From Bradyrhizobium sp. Ce-3 (lineage in GTDB: Bacteria > Pseudomonadota > Alphaproteobacteria > Rhizobiales > Xanthobacteraceae), in the NCBI RefSeq assembly GCF_022835695.1, contig NZ_BQUV01000013.1:124001-188000 (forward strand): DNA of 64,000 nt. The letters are read 5' to 3'. Shown one piece after another: positions 8,156-17,568 of this stretch (its first letter is position 1; each line of letters begins with the position of its first letter). Made by a program: the position numbers and the translations under genes. The notes under the pieces were generated by a model. The model made no database searches, was not told the origin of the DNA, and worked only from the letters and a program-made list of their open reading frames with translations.

Positions 8156-8539
8156 ATGGACGACAATCAGCACCGCGACGACGGCATGACGCAGCGCCGC
8201 AAGGTGCTCGGCAACGAATGGGTCGACAAGTCGATCAAGAACCGCAACGCGTTCAACACCGACTTCCAGGACCTGATCACGCGCTATGCGTGGGGCGAGA
8301 TCTGGACCCGACCGCATTTCGATCACCGCACGCGGCGCGTGCTCGTGATCGGCACCATGGTTGCGCTCGGCCAGTGGGATGAGTTCCGCCTGCATGTGCG
8401 CGCAGCGCTCAGCGAAGGCGGCTTCACGCCCGACGACATCAAGGAGATCCTGCTGCAACAGGCGATCTATTGCGGCGTGCCGGCGGCCAATCACGCCGTC
8501 AAGGAAGCCGGCGCGATCATTGCTGAGCTAGGAGCATGA
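8156..8539 (+). CDS. pcaC: 4-carboxymuconolactone decarboxylase
   Basis: The 127-residue protein has the CMD domain: WGEIWTRPHFDHRTRRVLVIGTMVALGQWDEFRLH read in segments around residues 45-80 and LLQQAIYCGVPAANHAV around residues 100-116. It decarboxylates 4-carboxymuconolactone to 3-oxoadipate enol-lactone, the substrate of PcaD. The start at 8156 has GAGGAGA at good spacing; the upstream 20 codons are encoded by the interspersed repeat and were excluded. Confidence 0.92.
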   Translation: MDDNQHRDDGMTQRRKVLGNEWVDKSIKNRNAFNTDFQDLITRYAWGEIWTRPHFDHRTRRVLVIGTMVALGQWDEFRLHVRAALSEGGFTPDDIKEILLQQAIYCGVPAANHAVKEAGAIIAELGA

Positions 8540-8579
8540 TCCGGAAAAGTGCGAAGCGGCTTTCCGAAAAGATCATGCT
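8533..8579. repeat. Interspersed repeat, AGCATGATCCGG family (copy 1)
   Basis: It begins AGCATGATCCGGAAAAGTG and ends GATCATGCT, with ends that are inverted copies of each other and GAAGCGG inside. It overlaps the last codons of pcaC. Other copies are at 24245-24290 (reverse orientation), 27701-27748, 55939-55983 and 58211-58255. Confidence 0.85.
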
Positions 8580-8591
8580 CAGACAACGAAC

Positions 8592-8617
8592 TAAAGCGCG
8601 ATGACTATCGCGCTTTA
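8592..8617. terminator. Bidirectional hairpin between pcaC and the 8615 gene
   Basis: TAAAGCGCGAT (8592-8602) and ATCGCGCTTTA (8607-8617) are perfect 11-bp arms around a GACT loop. It lies between two convergent genes and includes the stop codon of the minus-strand gene. Similar hairpins follow or stand in for this repeat family elsewhere in the window. Confidence 0.65.
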
Positions 8618-9142
8618 GGGCTGCTGAAGGGATAGCTCGCCCGACGGCGCGCCCGCTTCGGCGGCGGGCGCCTGGGCGACTCGCTTCGGCGAGGTCTCGA
8701 ACAGCATCACGATCGCGGTGCCGAGCAGCATCAAAAGCTCCGACGCGTGCATGCGCATCGCCTCGATCTCGCCGACCTTGGACGCCATCATCATGCTGGC
8801 GAAGCTCAGCACGCTGCCGAGGCAGAGCGCCACCGCGAGCGCCTCGTCGGCACCGCTGCTGTTCTTGCGCAGCGGCGAGAACGCCGCCATCGCGAGGAAC
8901 ACCGCGAAGAACGCCACCACGGTGATCCGCGCCAGCGCCAGCAGCCAGGCGAGCCGCACCGTCGCCATCTTGGAGAGATGCAGATAGTCGCTCGCATACA
9001 GCGCGATCGACACGCTCGGCCGCTCATAGAGGCCGTGGATCGGCGATACCATGATGCTGAAGGCGATGATGGTCCAGACCGGAATGAAATAGGCCGCAAG
9101 CAGCGCGCCGTTGAAGGAGCTGATCCGCCAGGTATTCGACAT
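8615..9142 (-). CDS. Conserved hypothetical membrane protein, about four TM segments
   Basis: The 175-residue protein has hydrophobic stretches near residues 11-33, 61-86, 103-121 and 133-147, so about four membrane segments in the inner membrane. The C-terminus (residues 150-175) is Ala/Pro-rich and probably cytoplasmic. I recognise no functional motif. It is convergent with pcaC and separated by 533 bp from livH, so it is probably a single-gene unit. Its base composition is like that of its neighbours. Confidence 0.7.
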   Translation of the reverse strand: MSNTWRISSFNGALLAAYFIPVWTIIAFSIMVSPIHGLYERPSVSIALYASDYLHLSKMATVRLAWLLALARITVVAFFAVFLAMAAFSPLRKNSSGADEALAVALCLGSVLSFASMMMASKVGEIEAMRMHASELLMLLGTAIVMLFETSPKRVAQAPAAEAGAPSGELSLQQP

Positions 9143-9675
9143 TGCCGCTTCCCGTTGTCTCCGGCGCCTTTTGGAGCGGCGACGGTTCAGCCTGCGAGGT
9201 AACGCCGATCAATTGCCGGCGGCAATTTAAACCCTTCGTTTACCTTAACTGGCCTGGGGATTGCCGGTGGCGGCCGGCATGCCGTGCCAAATCGGCTCAA
9301 AAGGCTGGGTCCCACCCCTGTGGCGAGACCCGTTCCGGAACTCCCCTTGCAAGGGTCTGCGAACGAACCAGCGCTCCGGATCGGGGGGTGGCCGTGCCTT
9401 TGCCTGCATCAAGCCGCCGTCAGGAGCGCCGCCGCTCGGGGAACACGGGTTCCCGCGTGATCATTGCAAGGCAACATCGCAACGTCCCTGTGACATCTGA
9501 ACCGCACCCGCCAAACTAGTTATGTACAAGCCCTTTCTGCTGCTGCCACGCTGTTGCCGCCGCCGGGGTTCCGCTGTTAGAAAATGACACGACGCGACGG
9601 GTCAGGCTGCCGGGGGCCCTCGCCGCGTCACTCGGACGTGGCGTTTTCGAGCGAAGTGGGGACTGACGGCAGCGC
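9143..9675. other. 533-bp intergenic region before livH
   Basis: Divergent promoters for the 8615 membrane protein and for livH must lie here. There is a relatively AT-rich stretch at about 9221-9250 and another at about 9515-9535. Short open frames are present but none has a ribosome site or recognisable sequence. I see no repeat family member and no clear operator. Confidence 0.5.
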
Positions 9676-10593
9676 ATGGCTTATTTCGCCCAGCAACTGA
9701 TCAACGGCCTCGTGCTCGGTTCGATCTACGGCCTGATCGCCATCGGCTACACGATGGTCTACGGCATCGTCGGCATGATCAATTTCGCCCATGGCGACAT
9801 CTTCATGATCGGCGGCTTCATCGCGCTGATCTCGTTCCTGGTGCTGGTGTCGCTCGGCCTCACCGCGATCCCCGTGATCCTGCTGATCGTGCTGCTGGTC
9901 TCGATGGCGATCACCGCGCTCTATGGCTGGACCATCGAGCGTATCGCCTACCGGCCGTTGCGGCATTCGTTCCGCCTGGCCCCGATGCTGTCGGCGATCG
10001 GCATGTCATTCGTGCTGACCAACTTCTCGCAAGTGTCGCAGGGCGCGCGGGTCAAGCCGGTGCCGCCGATCATCACCGGCGGCTACACGCTGCATGAAGG
10101 CGCCCAGGGTTTTGCCGTGCAGCTCTCCAATGTCCAGATCATGGTCGTGCTCGCCACCATCGTGGTGCTCGCGCTGTTCACCTGGCTGGTCTCGCGCACC
10201 AGGCTCGGACGCGACATGCGTGCCTGCGAGCAGGACCAGACCATGGCCGCGCTGCTTGGCGTCGACGTCGACCGCACCATCTCGATGACCTTCGTGATCG
10301 GCGCCGCGCTCGCCGCCGTCGCCGGCATGATGTATCTGCTGTATTACGGCCTGGTCGATTTCTTCATGGGCTTCGTCGCCGGCATCAAGGCGTTCACCGC
10401 CGCGGTGCTCGGCGGCATCGGCTCGCTGCCGGGCGCGATGCTCGGCGGGCTCGCGATCGGCCTGATCGAGACGTTCTGGTCGGCCTATTTCTCGGTGGAG
10501 TACAAGGACGTCGCCGCGTTCTCGATCCTGATCGTGGTGCTGATCTTCATGCCGACCGGCCTGCTTGGCCGTCCCGAAGTCGAAAAAGTCTGA
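9676..10593 (+). CDS. livH: Branched-chain amino acid ABC transporter permease LivH
   Basis: The 305-residue protein is a LivH-type permease. It opens with the family sequence QQLINGLVLGSIYGLIAIGYTMVYGIVGMINFAHG (in segments, residues 5-39) and has the EAA-like loop MRACEQDQTMAALLGVD around residues 178-194, then GGIGSLPGAMLGG. It has about eight hydrophobic segments. It forms half of the membrane channel of a HAAT-family importer with LivM. The operon order is livH-livM-livG-DUF559-livF-livK. The true substrate (branched-chain amino acids, amides or aromatics) cannot be read from the sequence. Confidence 0.92.
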   Translation: MAYFAQQLINGLVLGSIYGLIAIGYTMVYGIVGMINFAHGDIFMIGGFIALISFLVLVSLGLTAIPVILLIVLLVSMAITALYGWTIERIAYRPLRHSFRLAPMLSAIGMSFVLTNFSQVSQGARVKPVPPIITGGYTLHEGAQGFAVQLSNVQIMVVLATIVVLALFTWLVSRTRLGRDMRACEQDQTMAALLGVDVDRTISMTFVIGAALAAVAGMMYLLYYGLVDFFMGFVAGIKAFTAAVLGGIGSLPGAMLGGLAIGLIETFWSAYFSVEYKDVAAFSILIVVLIFMPTGLLGRPEVEKV

Positions 10594-10603
10594 CAGGCAC
10601 TTC

Positions 10604-11929
10604 GTGAGCGCGACCTCAGCCCGCCCATCGCCCGCCGCGCAGCCCTCGGGCAGCGCCTTCATTCTCAAGAAAGCCCTGATCAGCGCCCTCGTCGCGCTGG
10701 TGCTGTTCTCGCTGATGATCGGCATCCGCACCGAGGCCGGGCCGCAAGGCGGCCTGATCTACTGGACCCGGTTCGGCGACCTCGCCGCCCTCGTCGGCAC
10801 CGTGTTCGGCGGCAGCATCATCGTCGAGTTGCTGCGGCAATGGTGGGGTCCGGTCGACAAGGACAGCATCGTGCCGAAGCCGGTGCAATCGGCGATCTCG
10901 TTCGCCGGCCGATGGCTGGCGCCGGCGCTGCTGGTGTTCGCGTTCCTCGTTCCTGTGATCTTCTACAACCAGCGCTACATTCTCGATTTGTCGATCCTGG
11001 TGCTGACCTACGTGATGCTGGGCTGGGGCTTGAACGTCGTGGTCGGGCTCGCCGGCCTGCTCGACCTCGGCTATGTCGCCTTCTATGCGGTCGGCGCCTA
11101 TTCCTACGCGCTGCTGGCGACCAATTTCGGATTGTCGTTCTGGGTCTGCCTGCCGCTTGCCGGCATCCTGGCGGCGTTCTGGGGTGTGCTGCTCGGCTTC
11201 CCGGTGCTGCGGCTGCGCGGCGATTATCTGGCGATCGTGACGCTCGCCTTCGGCGAGATCATCCGCCTCGTCATCATCAACTGGCAGAGCCTGACCGGCG
11301 GTCCCAACGGCGTGTCGGGGATTCCGCGCCCGACCATGTTCGGCATTCCGCTGACGCCGGGCGATGACGGCCTCGCCGCCAAGCTCGGCATCGAATTCTC
11401 GCCGACCCACCGCCTGGTCTTCCTGTTCTATCTGATCCTGGCAATGGCGCTGCTCACCAACTGGGTGACCATCCGGCTGCGGCGGCTGCCGATCGGACGC
11501 GCCTGGGAGGCGCTGCGCGAGGACGAGGTCGCCTGCCGCGCGCTCGGCATCAACACCACGACCACCAAGCTGACGGCGTTCGCGACCGGGGCGATGTTCG
11601 GCGGCTTCGCCGGCGCGTTCTTCGCCACGCGGCAGGGCTTCATCAGCCCGGAATCCTTCACCTTCCAGGAATCGGCGCTGGTGCTGGCGATCGTCGTGCT
11701 CGGCGGCATGGGCTCGCAGCTCGGCGTCGCGCTCGCCGCGCTGACCATGATCGGCGGCTTCGAATTGTTCCGCGGCCTCGATCAATACCGCATGCTGGTG
11801 TTCGGCATCGCGATGGTGCTGCTGATGATCTGGCGGCCGCGCGGGCTGATCGGCCATCGCGCGCCGACCGTGTATCTGGAACGCAACCAGGCGATCTCGT
11901 CCGACCTCGTCAAGGAGGGCCACGGATGA
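10604..11929 (+). CDS. livM: Branched-chain amino acid ABC transporter permease LivM
   Basis: I chose the GTG at 10604, 10 nt after the livH stop and preceded by AGGC, giving 441 residues; an ATG at 10565 inside livH is also open. The C-terminal two thirds match LivM: YVMLGWGLNVVVGLAGLLDLGYVAFYAVGAY in segments near residues 128-158, the loop GRAWEALREDEVACRALGIN near residues 301-320 and VVLGGMGSQLG. The N-terminal extension of about 100 residues holds extra hydrophobic segments, as in long LivM forms. The gene overlaps livG by 4 nt. Confidence 0.9.
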   Translation: MSATSARPSPAAQPSGSAFILKKALISALVALVLFSLMIGIRTEAGPQGGLIYWTRFGDLAALVGTVFGGSIIVELLRQWWGPVDKDSIVPKPVQSAISFAGRWLAPALLVFAFLVPVIFYNQRYILDLSILVLTYVMLGWGLNVVVGLAGLLDLGYVAFYAVGAYSYALLATNFGLSFWVCLPLAGILAAFWGVLLGFPVLRLRGDYLAIVTLAFGEIIRLVIINWQSLTGGPNGVSGIPRPTMFGIPLTPGDDGLAAKLGIEFSPTHRLVFLFYLILAMALLTNWVTIRLRRLPIGRAWEALREDEVACRALGINTTTTKLTAFATGAMFGGFAGAFFATRQGFISPESFTFQESALVLAIVVLGGMGSQLGVALAALTMIGGFELFRGLDQYRMLVFGIAMVLLMIWRPRGLIGHRAPTVYLERNQAISSDLVKEGHG

Positions 11930-12759
11930 GCGGCGACCATATCCTGACCGTCGACCGCCTGATGATGCGCTTCGGCGGCATCGTCGCGGTCAACGAGCTC
12001 TCCTTCACCGCCGAGCGGCGCAAGATCACCGCGCTGATCGGGCCGAACGGCGCCGGCAAGACCACGGTGTTCAACTGCATCACCGGCTTCTACCGGCCGA
12101 GCGGCGGCGCGATCCGCCTCAGCCATGATGACGGCCGCAGCATCCAGCTCGAACGGTTGAACGATTTCCGCATCTCCAAGCAGGCCAAGGTGGCGCGCAC
12201 CTTCCAGAACATCCGGCTGTTTCCCGGCATGACCGCGCTGGAGAACCTGATGGTCGCCCAGCACAACGCGCTGATGCGCGCCTCGGGCCTGACCCTGCTT
12301 GGCCTGCTCGGCCTGCCATCCTGGCGCGCGGCCGAAGCACGCGCGATCGATCTGGCGCGGGCCTGGCTCGACCGTGTCGGGCTGCTCGACCGCGCCGACG
12401 ATGCCGCGGGCAATCTGCCCTATGGCGACCAGCGCAGGCTCGAGATCGCGCGCGCGATGTGCACCGAGCCGGCGCTGCTCTGTCTCGACGAGCCGGCGGC
12501 CGGACTGAACGCGCGCGAGAGCGGCGGCCTCAACGAACTGCTGCTGTCGATCCGCAACGAACAGGGCACCTCGATCCTGTTGATCGAGCACGACATGTCG
12601 GTCGTGATGGAGATCTCCGATCACGTCGTGGTCATGGACTACGGCGTCAAGATCGCCGAAGGCACGCCGCAGGCGGTGCGCGACGACCCCAAGGTGATCG
12701 CCGCCTATCTCGGCGCCGACGAGGAAGAAGCCATCGCCGTGATGGAGAGCGGCACGTGA
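11926..12759 (+). CDS. livG: Branched-chain amino acid ABC transporter ATPase LivG
   Basis: The 277-residue ATPase has Walker A GPNGAGKTT near residues 40-48, an ABC signature-like LPYGDQRRLEIARAM near residues 164-178, Walker B LLCLDEPAAGL and the switch His in LLIEHDMSVVM. LivG pairs with LivF to power the importer. It starts by ATGA overlap with livM. Its stop (TGA) shares a base with the ATG of the DUF559 open frame (TGATG). The C-terminus AEGTPQAVRDDPKVIAAYLG is typical of the family, so the gene is intact despite the insertion downstream. Confidence 0.93.
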   Translation: MSGDHILTVDRLMMRFGGIVAVNELSFTAERRKITALIGPNGAGKTTVFNCITGFYRPSGGAIRLSHDDGRSIQLERLNDFRISKQAKVARTFQNIRLFPGMTALENLMVAQHNALMRASGLTLLGLLGLPSWRAAEARAIDLARAWLDRVGLLDRADDAAGNLPYGDQRRLEIARAMCTEPALLCLDEPAAGLNARESGGLNELLLSIRNEQGTSILLIEHDMSVVMEISDHVVVMDYGVKIAEGTPQAVRDDPKVIAAYLGADEEEAIAVMESGT

Positions 12760-13276
12760 TGAGCGCAGCCGACAAGCCTCCCACCTCCCCCTGCAAGGGG
12801 GAGGTCGACCGCGAAGCGGGCGGGTGGGGGTCACGCTTTTCCCGCACGAAAGATATGACGGCCCGTGCGCGATCTCTCCGCGTCAGCATGACCGATGCGG
12901 AAGCACGTCTTTGGCGCGCGTTGCGTCGCGATCAACTCAATGGTTTCTCTTTCCGCAAGCAGCATCCGATCGGTCCATATACAGTCGACTTTTATTGTTC
13001 GCGCCTGCATCTCGCCGTTGAGGTCGATGGTGGGCAGCACGCCGAGCAGCGCAAGCAGGCTGACGATCGCAGAACGCAATGGCTCGCCGAGAAGGGCGTG
13101 ATGGTCGTCCGTTACTGGAACAACGATGTGCTTTCGAATTTGGAGGGTGTGCTGAGCGACCTGGTCGCGCACATCGAGAGACTGGCGCAAGCGGAGGCAA
13201 CCCCCACCCCAACCCTCCCCCTTTCAGGGGGAGGGGGAACGGACGACCGCGCGCTTGGCGACGACGGGAGCGAGCA

Positions 13277-13280
<4 letters not shown>
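12759..13280 (+). CDS. DUF559 (endonuclease-like) domain protein inserted between livG and livF
   Basis: The open frame gives 173 residues. The core, from an internal ATG at 12855 (MTARARSLR), matches DUF559, a family related to Vsr-type PD-(D/E)XK nucleases: LWRALRRDQLNGFSFRKQ, then DFYCSRLHLAVEVDGGQH with Asp77, Glu88, Asp90 and His94 (numbered from 12759), then MVVRYWNNDVLSNLEGVL. The first 32 and last 25 or so residues are largely translated from GC-rich palindromic repeats and are low in complexity. The frame starts on the livG stop (TGATG) and ends on the livF start (ATGA), so it is coupled on both sides. No role in amino-acid transport is expected; a mobile or formerly mobile cassette is likely. 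Confidence 0.85.
12784..13235. mobile_element. Inverted-repeat-bounded DUF559 cassette (candidate mobile unit)
   Basis: The left end has the perfect palindrome CCTCCCCCT-gca-AGGGGGAGG (12784-12804) and further in GGGTGGGGGT (12822-12831). The right end has ACCCCCACCC (13200-13209) and then CCCTCCCCCT-ttc-AGGGGGAGGG (13213-13235). The two ends are therefore the same composite repeat in opposite orientation, with the DUF559 core between. The unit interrupts an operon whose livG and livF are normally adjacent or nearly so. Mobility is inferred from this structure; no target-site duplication was identified. Confidence 0.6.
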
Positions 13281-14011
<731 letters not shown>

Positions 14012-14113
14012 CAAACCCTTCCGCGTCGCCCCTGCAACAGGATGCAGCGTCGATTTGCCTGAAAATTGCCGGTGACTTCGCCGCGAAATCGGCCGAGAAT
14101 GCCGGCGGTTTTG

Positions 14114-14133
14114 GGGCCCGGCGTGCCGGGCCC
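14114..14133. promoter_or_regulatory. Strong hairpin between livF and livK
   Basis: GGGCCCGGC (14114-14122) and GCCGGGCCC (14125-14133) form a perfect 9-bp stem with a 2-nt spacer. There is no T-run after it, so it is more likely an RNA-stabilising or processing hairpin than a full terminator. Such hairpins can set the higher level of the binding-protein transcript. Confidence 0.5.
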
Positions 14134-14167
14134 TTCCGCAAGAGGCAACGACCACGAGGGACGTCTC

Positions 14168-15286
14168 ATGAAATCACTGAAGCTGATCGGCCTGGCATTG
14201 GGCGCTTCGTTCGCATTATCGGCGAGCGCGTTCGCGCAAGACATCACCGTCGCCGTCGCGGGCCCGATGACGGGCTCCGAATCCGCTTTCGGCCGGCAGA
14301 TGAAGAACGGCGCCGAGCAGGCCGTCGCCGACATCAACGCCGCCGGCGGCGTGCTCGGCAAGAAGCTCGCGCTGGAATCCGATGACGATGCCTGCGATCC
14401 GAAGCAGGCACGCTCGATCGCGGAAAAGATCGGCTCGTCGAAGATCCCGTTCGTGGCCGGCCATTTCTGCTCGTCGTCGTCGATCCCGGCCTCCGAGGCC
14501 TATGCCGACGCCAACGTGCTGCAGATCACCCCGGCCTCGACCAACCCGCTGTTCACCGAACGCAAGCTCTGGAACGTGGCGCGCGTCTGCGGCCGTGACG
14601 ACCAGCAGGGCCTGGTCGCCGCCGACTACATCATGAAGAACTACAAGGGCAAGAACGTCGCGATCCTGAACGACAAGACCACCTACGGCAAAGGCCTCGC
14701 CGACGAGACCAAGAAGGCGCTGAACAAGGCCGGCTTCCAGGAGAAGATGTTCGAGTCCTACAACAAGGGCGACAAGGACTTCAACTCGATCGTCTCGCGC
14801 CTGAAGCGCGACAACATCGATCTGGTCTATGTCGGCGGCTACCATCAGGAAGCCGGTTTGATCCTGCGCCAGATGCGCGACCAGGGCCTGCAGACCGTGC
14901 TGATGGCGGGCGACGCCATGAACGACAAGGAGTTCGCCTCGATCACCGGCCCGGCCGCCGAAGGCACGCTGTTCACCTTCGGCCCCGACCCGCGCAACAA
15001 GCCGACCGCGAAGGCGATCGTCGAGAAGTTCAAGGCCAAGAACATCGATCCCGAGGGCTACACCCTCTACACCTACGCCGCGATGCAGGTGTGGACGCAG
15101 GCCGTCGCCAAGGCCGGCTCGACCGACGCCAAGAAGGTGATGGACACCATCAAGGCCGGCGAGTGGGACACCGTGCTCGGCAAGATGGCCTTCGACGCCA
15201 AGGGCGACATCAAGGCGATCGACTACGTGGTCTACAAGTGGGACGCCAAGGGCAACTACACCGAAATCAATCCGAAGGGCTCCTGA
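14168..15286 (+). CDS. livK: Branched-chain amino acid ABC transporter substrate-binding protein
   Basis: The 372-residue protein begins with a signal peptide (MKSLKLIGLALGASF..., cleavage likely after SAFAQ) and matches the type I periplasmic binding proteins of the Leu/Ile/Val class: DITVAVAGPMTGSESAFGRQ, GVLGKKLALESDDDACDPKQA and AGHFCSSSSIPASEAYADANV. The conserved Cys pair near the N-terminus and YTYAAMQVW fit LivK/LivJ. It binds the ligand for LivHMGF. I chose the ATG at 14168, after GAGGGACGTCTC. It is the last gene of the operon and is followed by a terminator at 15403. Confidence 0.92.
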   Translation: MKSLKLIGLALGASFALSASAFAQDITVAVAGPMTGSESAFGRQMKNGAEQAVADINAAGGVLGKKLALESDDDACDPKQARSIAEKIGSSKIPFVAGHFCSSSSIPASEAYADANVLQITPASTNPLFTERKLWNVARVCGRDDQQGLVAADYIMKNYKGKNVAILNDKTTYGKGLADETKKALNKAGFQEKMFESYNKGDKDFNSIVSRLKRDNIDLVYVGGYHQEAGLILRQMRDQGLQTVLMAGDAMNDKEFASITGPAAEGTLFTFGPDPRNKPTAKAIVEKFKAKNIDPEGYTLYTYAAMQVWTQAVAKAGSTDAKKVMDTIKAGEWDTVLGKMAFDAKGDIKAIDYVVYKWDAKGNYTEINPKGS

Positions 15287-15304
15287 TCGACTCCCCATCC
15301 TTCG

Positions 15305-15387
15305 CCGTCATTGCGAGGAGCGAAGCGACGAAGCAATCCATCTTTCCGCGTGATCGGTGACATGGATCGCTTCGCTCGCAATGACGG
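15305..15387. repeat. Interspersed palindromic repeat, CCGTCATTGCGAGGAGCG type
   Basis: It begins CCGTCATTGCGAGGAGCGAA and ends CTTCGCTCGCAATGACGG, with inverted ends around a variable centre. It directly follows livK. This sequence type is widespread in Bradyrhizobium intergenic DNA. Confidence 0.8.
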
Positions 15388-15402
15388 GGACAGAGCGCTA
15401 GA

Positions 15403-15426
15403 CGCCCCGGTCCGCCGGGGCGTTTT
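15403..15426 (+). terminator. Rho-independent terminator of the liv operon
   Basis: CGCCCCGG (15403-15410), a TCCG loop and CCGGGGCG (15415-15422) are followed by TTTTG. It lies 117 bp after the livK stop and before the P1 peptidase gene. Confidence 0.85.
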
Positions 15427-15486
15427 GCTTATGCGCTGCGGCTGCTATACCGGATCGATCGGACAGCAGGCGGATAGACCTCAATC

Positions 15487-16482
15487 GTGAAAAACCTTCT
15501 CACCGATATTGCCGGCGTTGCCGTCGGCCACGCCGACGACGCCGTGATCGCCTCCGGCGTCACCGCCATCCTGTTCGAGCGGCCGGCGGTGGCCTCGATC
15601 GATGTCCGCGGCGGCGGTCCCGGCACCCGCGAAGACGCGCTGCTTTCGCCGCATAACGTCGTCGAGGCGATCGACGCCATCACGCTGTCCGGCGGCTCCG
15701 CGCTCGGGCTCGACGCGGCCGGCGGGGTGCAAGCCTGGCTCGCCGAGCGCGGCCGCGGCTTTCGCATCCGCGACGCCGTGATCCCGATCGTGCCGGGCGC
15801 GATCTGCTTCGATTTGCTCAACGGCGGCAACAAGGCATGGGGACGCTTTCCGCCCTATCGCGACCTCGGCTACGCGGCGGCGAATGCCGCCTCCGGCGAT
15901 TTCGAGCTCGGCAGCGTCGGCGCGGGCATGGGCGCCACGACAGCCAATCTGAAGGGCGGTCTCGGCTCGGCGTCCGCTGTGACCGACGACGGCATCAAGG
16001 TCGCAGCGCTGGCGGTGGTCAACGCGGTCGGCAGTGTGACGGTCGGCGGCGGCCCGTGGTTCTGGGCGGCGCCGTTCGAGGTCGATGGCGAGTTCGGCGG
16101 GCGCGGCCTGCCGCCCGCGTTCACGCCTGACATGCTGAAGCCGCGGCTGAAGGGCGGCGCGGACGCGAGCGCCGCCGAGAACACCACGCTCGTCGTGGTC
16201 GTCACCGACGCGCAATTGACGAAGCCGCAGGCGCGGCGGCTGGCGATGATCGCGCAGACCGGCATGGCGCGCGCGATCTACCCGGTGCACGCCCCGCTCG
16301 ATGGCGATGTGGTGTTTGCCGCCGCAACCGGCGCCAAGCCGGTCGATCCGCTGTTCGGGCTGACCAGGCTCGGCGCGATCGCGGCCAACACGGTGGCGCG
16401 CGCGATCGCCCGCGGCGTCCATTCAGCGACCGCGCTGCCCTTCCCCGGTGCGCTGCCGAGCTGGCAGGACCGGTTCGGTTAG
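15487..16482 (+). CDS. P1 (S58/DmpA/NylC-like) family peptidase
   Basis: The 331-residue protein starts at a GTG and matches the self-cleaving N-terminal nucleophile P1 family: VRGGGPGTREDALL near residues 40-53, LSGGSALGLDAAGGV near residues 67-81, GSVGAGMGATTANLKGG near residues 142-158 and NTTLVVVVTDAQL near residues 232-244. In this family autoproteolysis frees a Ser or Thr nucleophile; here Asn232-Thr233 is the likely cut, as in nylon hydrolase NylC. Substrates of relatives are N-terminal D- or beta-amino acids and cyclic or linear amides, so the substrate is open. It is a single-gene unit after the liv terminator. Confidence 0.85.
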   Translation: MKNLLTDIAGVAVGHADDAVIASGVTAILFERPAVASIDVRGGGPGTREDALLSPHNVVEAIDAITLSGGSALGLDAAGGVQAWLAERGRGFRIRDAVIPIVPGAICFDLLNGGNKAWGRFPPYRDLGYAAANAASGDFELGSVGAGMGATTANLKGGLGSASAVTDDGIKVAALAVVNAVGSVTVGGGPWFWAAPFEVDGEFGGRGLPPAFTPDMLKPRLKGGADASAAENTTLVVVVTDAQLTKPQARRLAMIAQTGMARAIYPVHAPLDGDVVFAAATGAKPVDPLFGLTRLGAIAANTVARAIARGVHSATALPFPGALPSWQDRFG

Positions 16483-17315
16483 GCGCTGACCGACACGCTC
16501 GACGAAGCCTGCGCGGAGATCGCCTGCGACTGGCGCTGGATCAGCTGCTCGATGAAATTGTAGGACGAGGTTGCGCTGCCGCTGGCGGAGGACGAAGACG
16601 AAGACGTGCCGCTGGTGCTGGAAGCTGTGGCCGGCGTCGTCATCGACACCTTGGAGCCGTCGGCATAGGTCGTCGTCGTGGTGGTCGAGCCGTCGCTGTT
16701 GGTCACGGAGCTCGAGGTGGCGCCGTTTAGCGCCTGCATCAGCGGATCGGAGCTCGATCCGCCGGAGCCGCTGCTGGAGCCGGAGCCGTCGGTCGAACCG
16801 CTTTCCATGTGATGGTGATGATGACCGCCGCCCTTGTGGCCCTGCAACGCCTGCGACATCTCGTCGAGGCTGACGCTGCCGTCGCCGTTCTTGTCGAGCT
16901 TGGAGAACACGTCGTCGGCCTGCGCCGTGTTGGTGCCGCCGGCGCCGAGCGCGTTCTCGAATTCGGTTTTGCTGATCTGGCCGTTGCCGTCCGCGTCGAT
17001 CTGCGAGAACAGGTCCTGCAGCGCGGCGGACCGGCTGGTCGGAGCCGTGCTGGTTGAAGCCGTGCCGGTCGACGCCGACTGGCTTTGCGCATCGAGCAGC
17101 GCGCTCATCGTCAGCGGCGAAATCTGCGGCGTGCTGCTGCTCGATCCGGCGCTGGTGCTGCTGCCGGTCGAGGTCGATGTCGTGGTCGAAAGGTCGAACA
17201 GGCCGCTCGACTGGCCTGCCTGACTGGAGCTGCCGGTCTGGGTCGTCGACTTCGACGACATCAGCGAGCTCAGGAGATCAACGGCCGACGACGCAGCGCC
17301 TAAAGCAAACAGCAT
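16479..17315 (-). CDS. EF-hand protein with Ser/Thr-rich low-complexity regions
   Basis: The 278-residue protein holds two canonical EF-hand loops, DADGNGQISKTE (residues 107-118) and DKNGDGSVSLDE (residues 141-152), so it should bind two Ca2+ ions. Long Ser/Thr/Gly-rich stretches flank them (about 20-95 and 170-260), and five histidines stand at residues 165-169. Such EF-hand proteins with disordered flanks are frequent in Bradyrhizobium but their role is unknown; secretion is possible, though the N-terminus (MLFALGAASSAVD) is a weak signal. The ATG at 17315 has GGAG at good spacing. The 3' end overlaps the convergent P1 peptidase gene by 4 nt. Confidence 0.8.
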   Translation of the reverse strand: MLFALGAASSAVDLLSSLMSSKSTTQTGSSSQAGQSSGLFDLSTTTSTSTGSSTSAGSSSSTPQISPLTMSALLDAQSQSASTGTASTSTAPTSRSAALQDLFSQIDADGNGQISKTEFENALGAGGTNTAQADDVFSKLDKNGDGSVSLDEMSQALQGHKGGGHHHHHMESGSTDGSGSSSGSGGSSSDPLMQALNGATSSSVTNSDGSTTTTTTYADGSKVSMTTPATASSTSGTSSSSSSASGSATSSYNFIEQLIQRQSQAISAQASSSVSVSA

Positions 17316-17568
17316 GGCAATACTCCAACAAAGCCGCGCCTGGCGGCTCAAACGCGTGGCAATGGCTCAGCAAGGGGCGTGCCATGGCAAAAACCCAATA
17401 AAACCAGGCCTTCGAGCGTCGATGCCGGTTCCATGCGCCCGGCAAGAGCTGCCGCCGGCGGCAGATTTTTCCGGCTCCGCGGTGCCATCGGCTCGCATTG
17501 CCCGCCACGCCTGCGCATGTTAGGCGGGATCACCCGTCGCCCTCTGCAAGTCTTCCGGAACAGCTGAC

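Noticed and set aside
9142-9519. A 125-codon open frame upstream of livH
   Set aside because: It overlaps the divergent promoter zone, has no ribosome site and no family resemblance.
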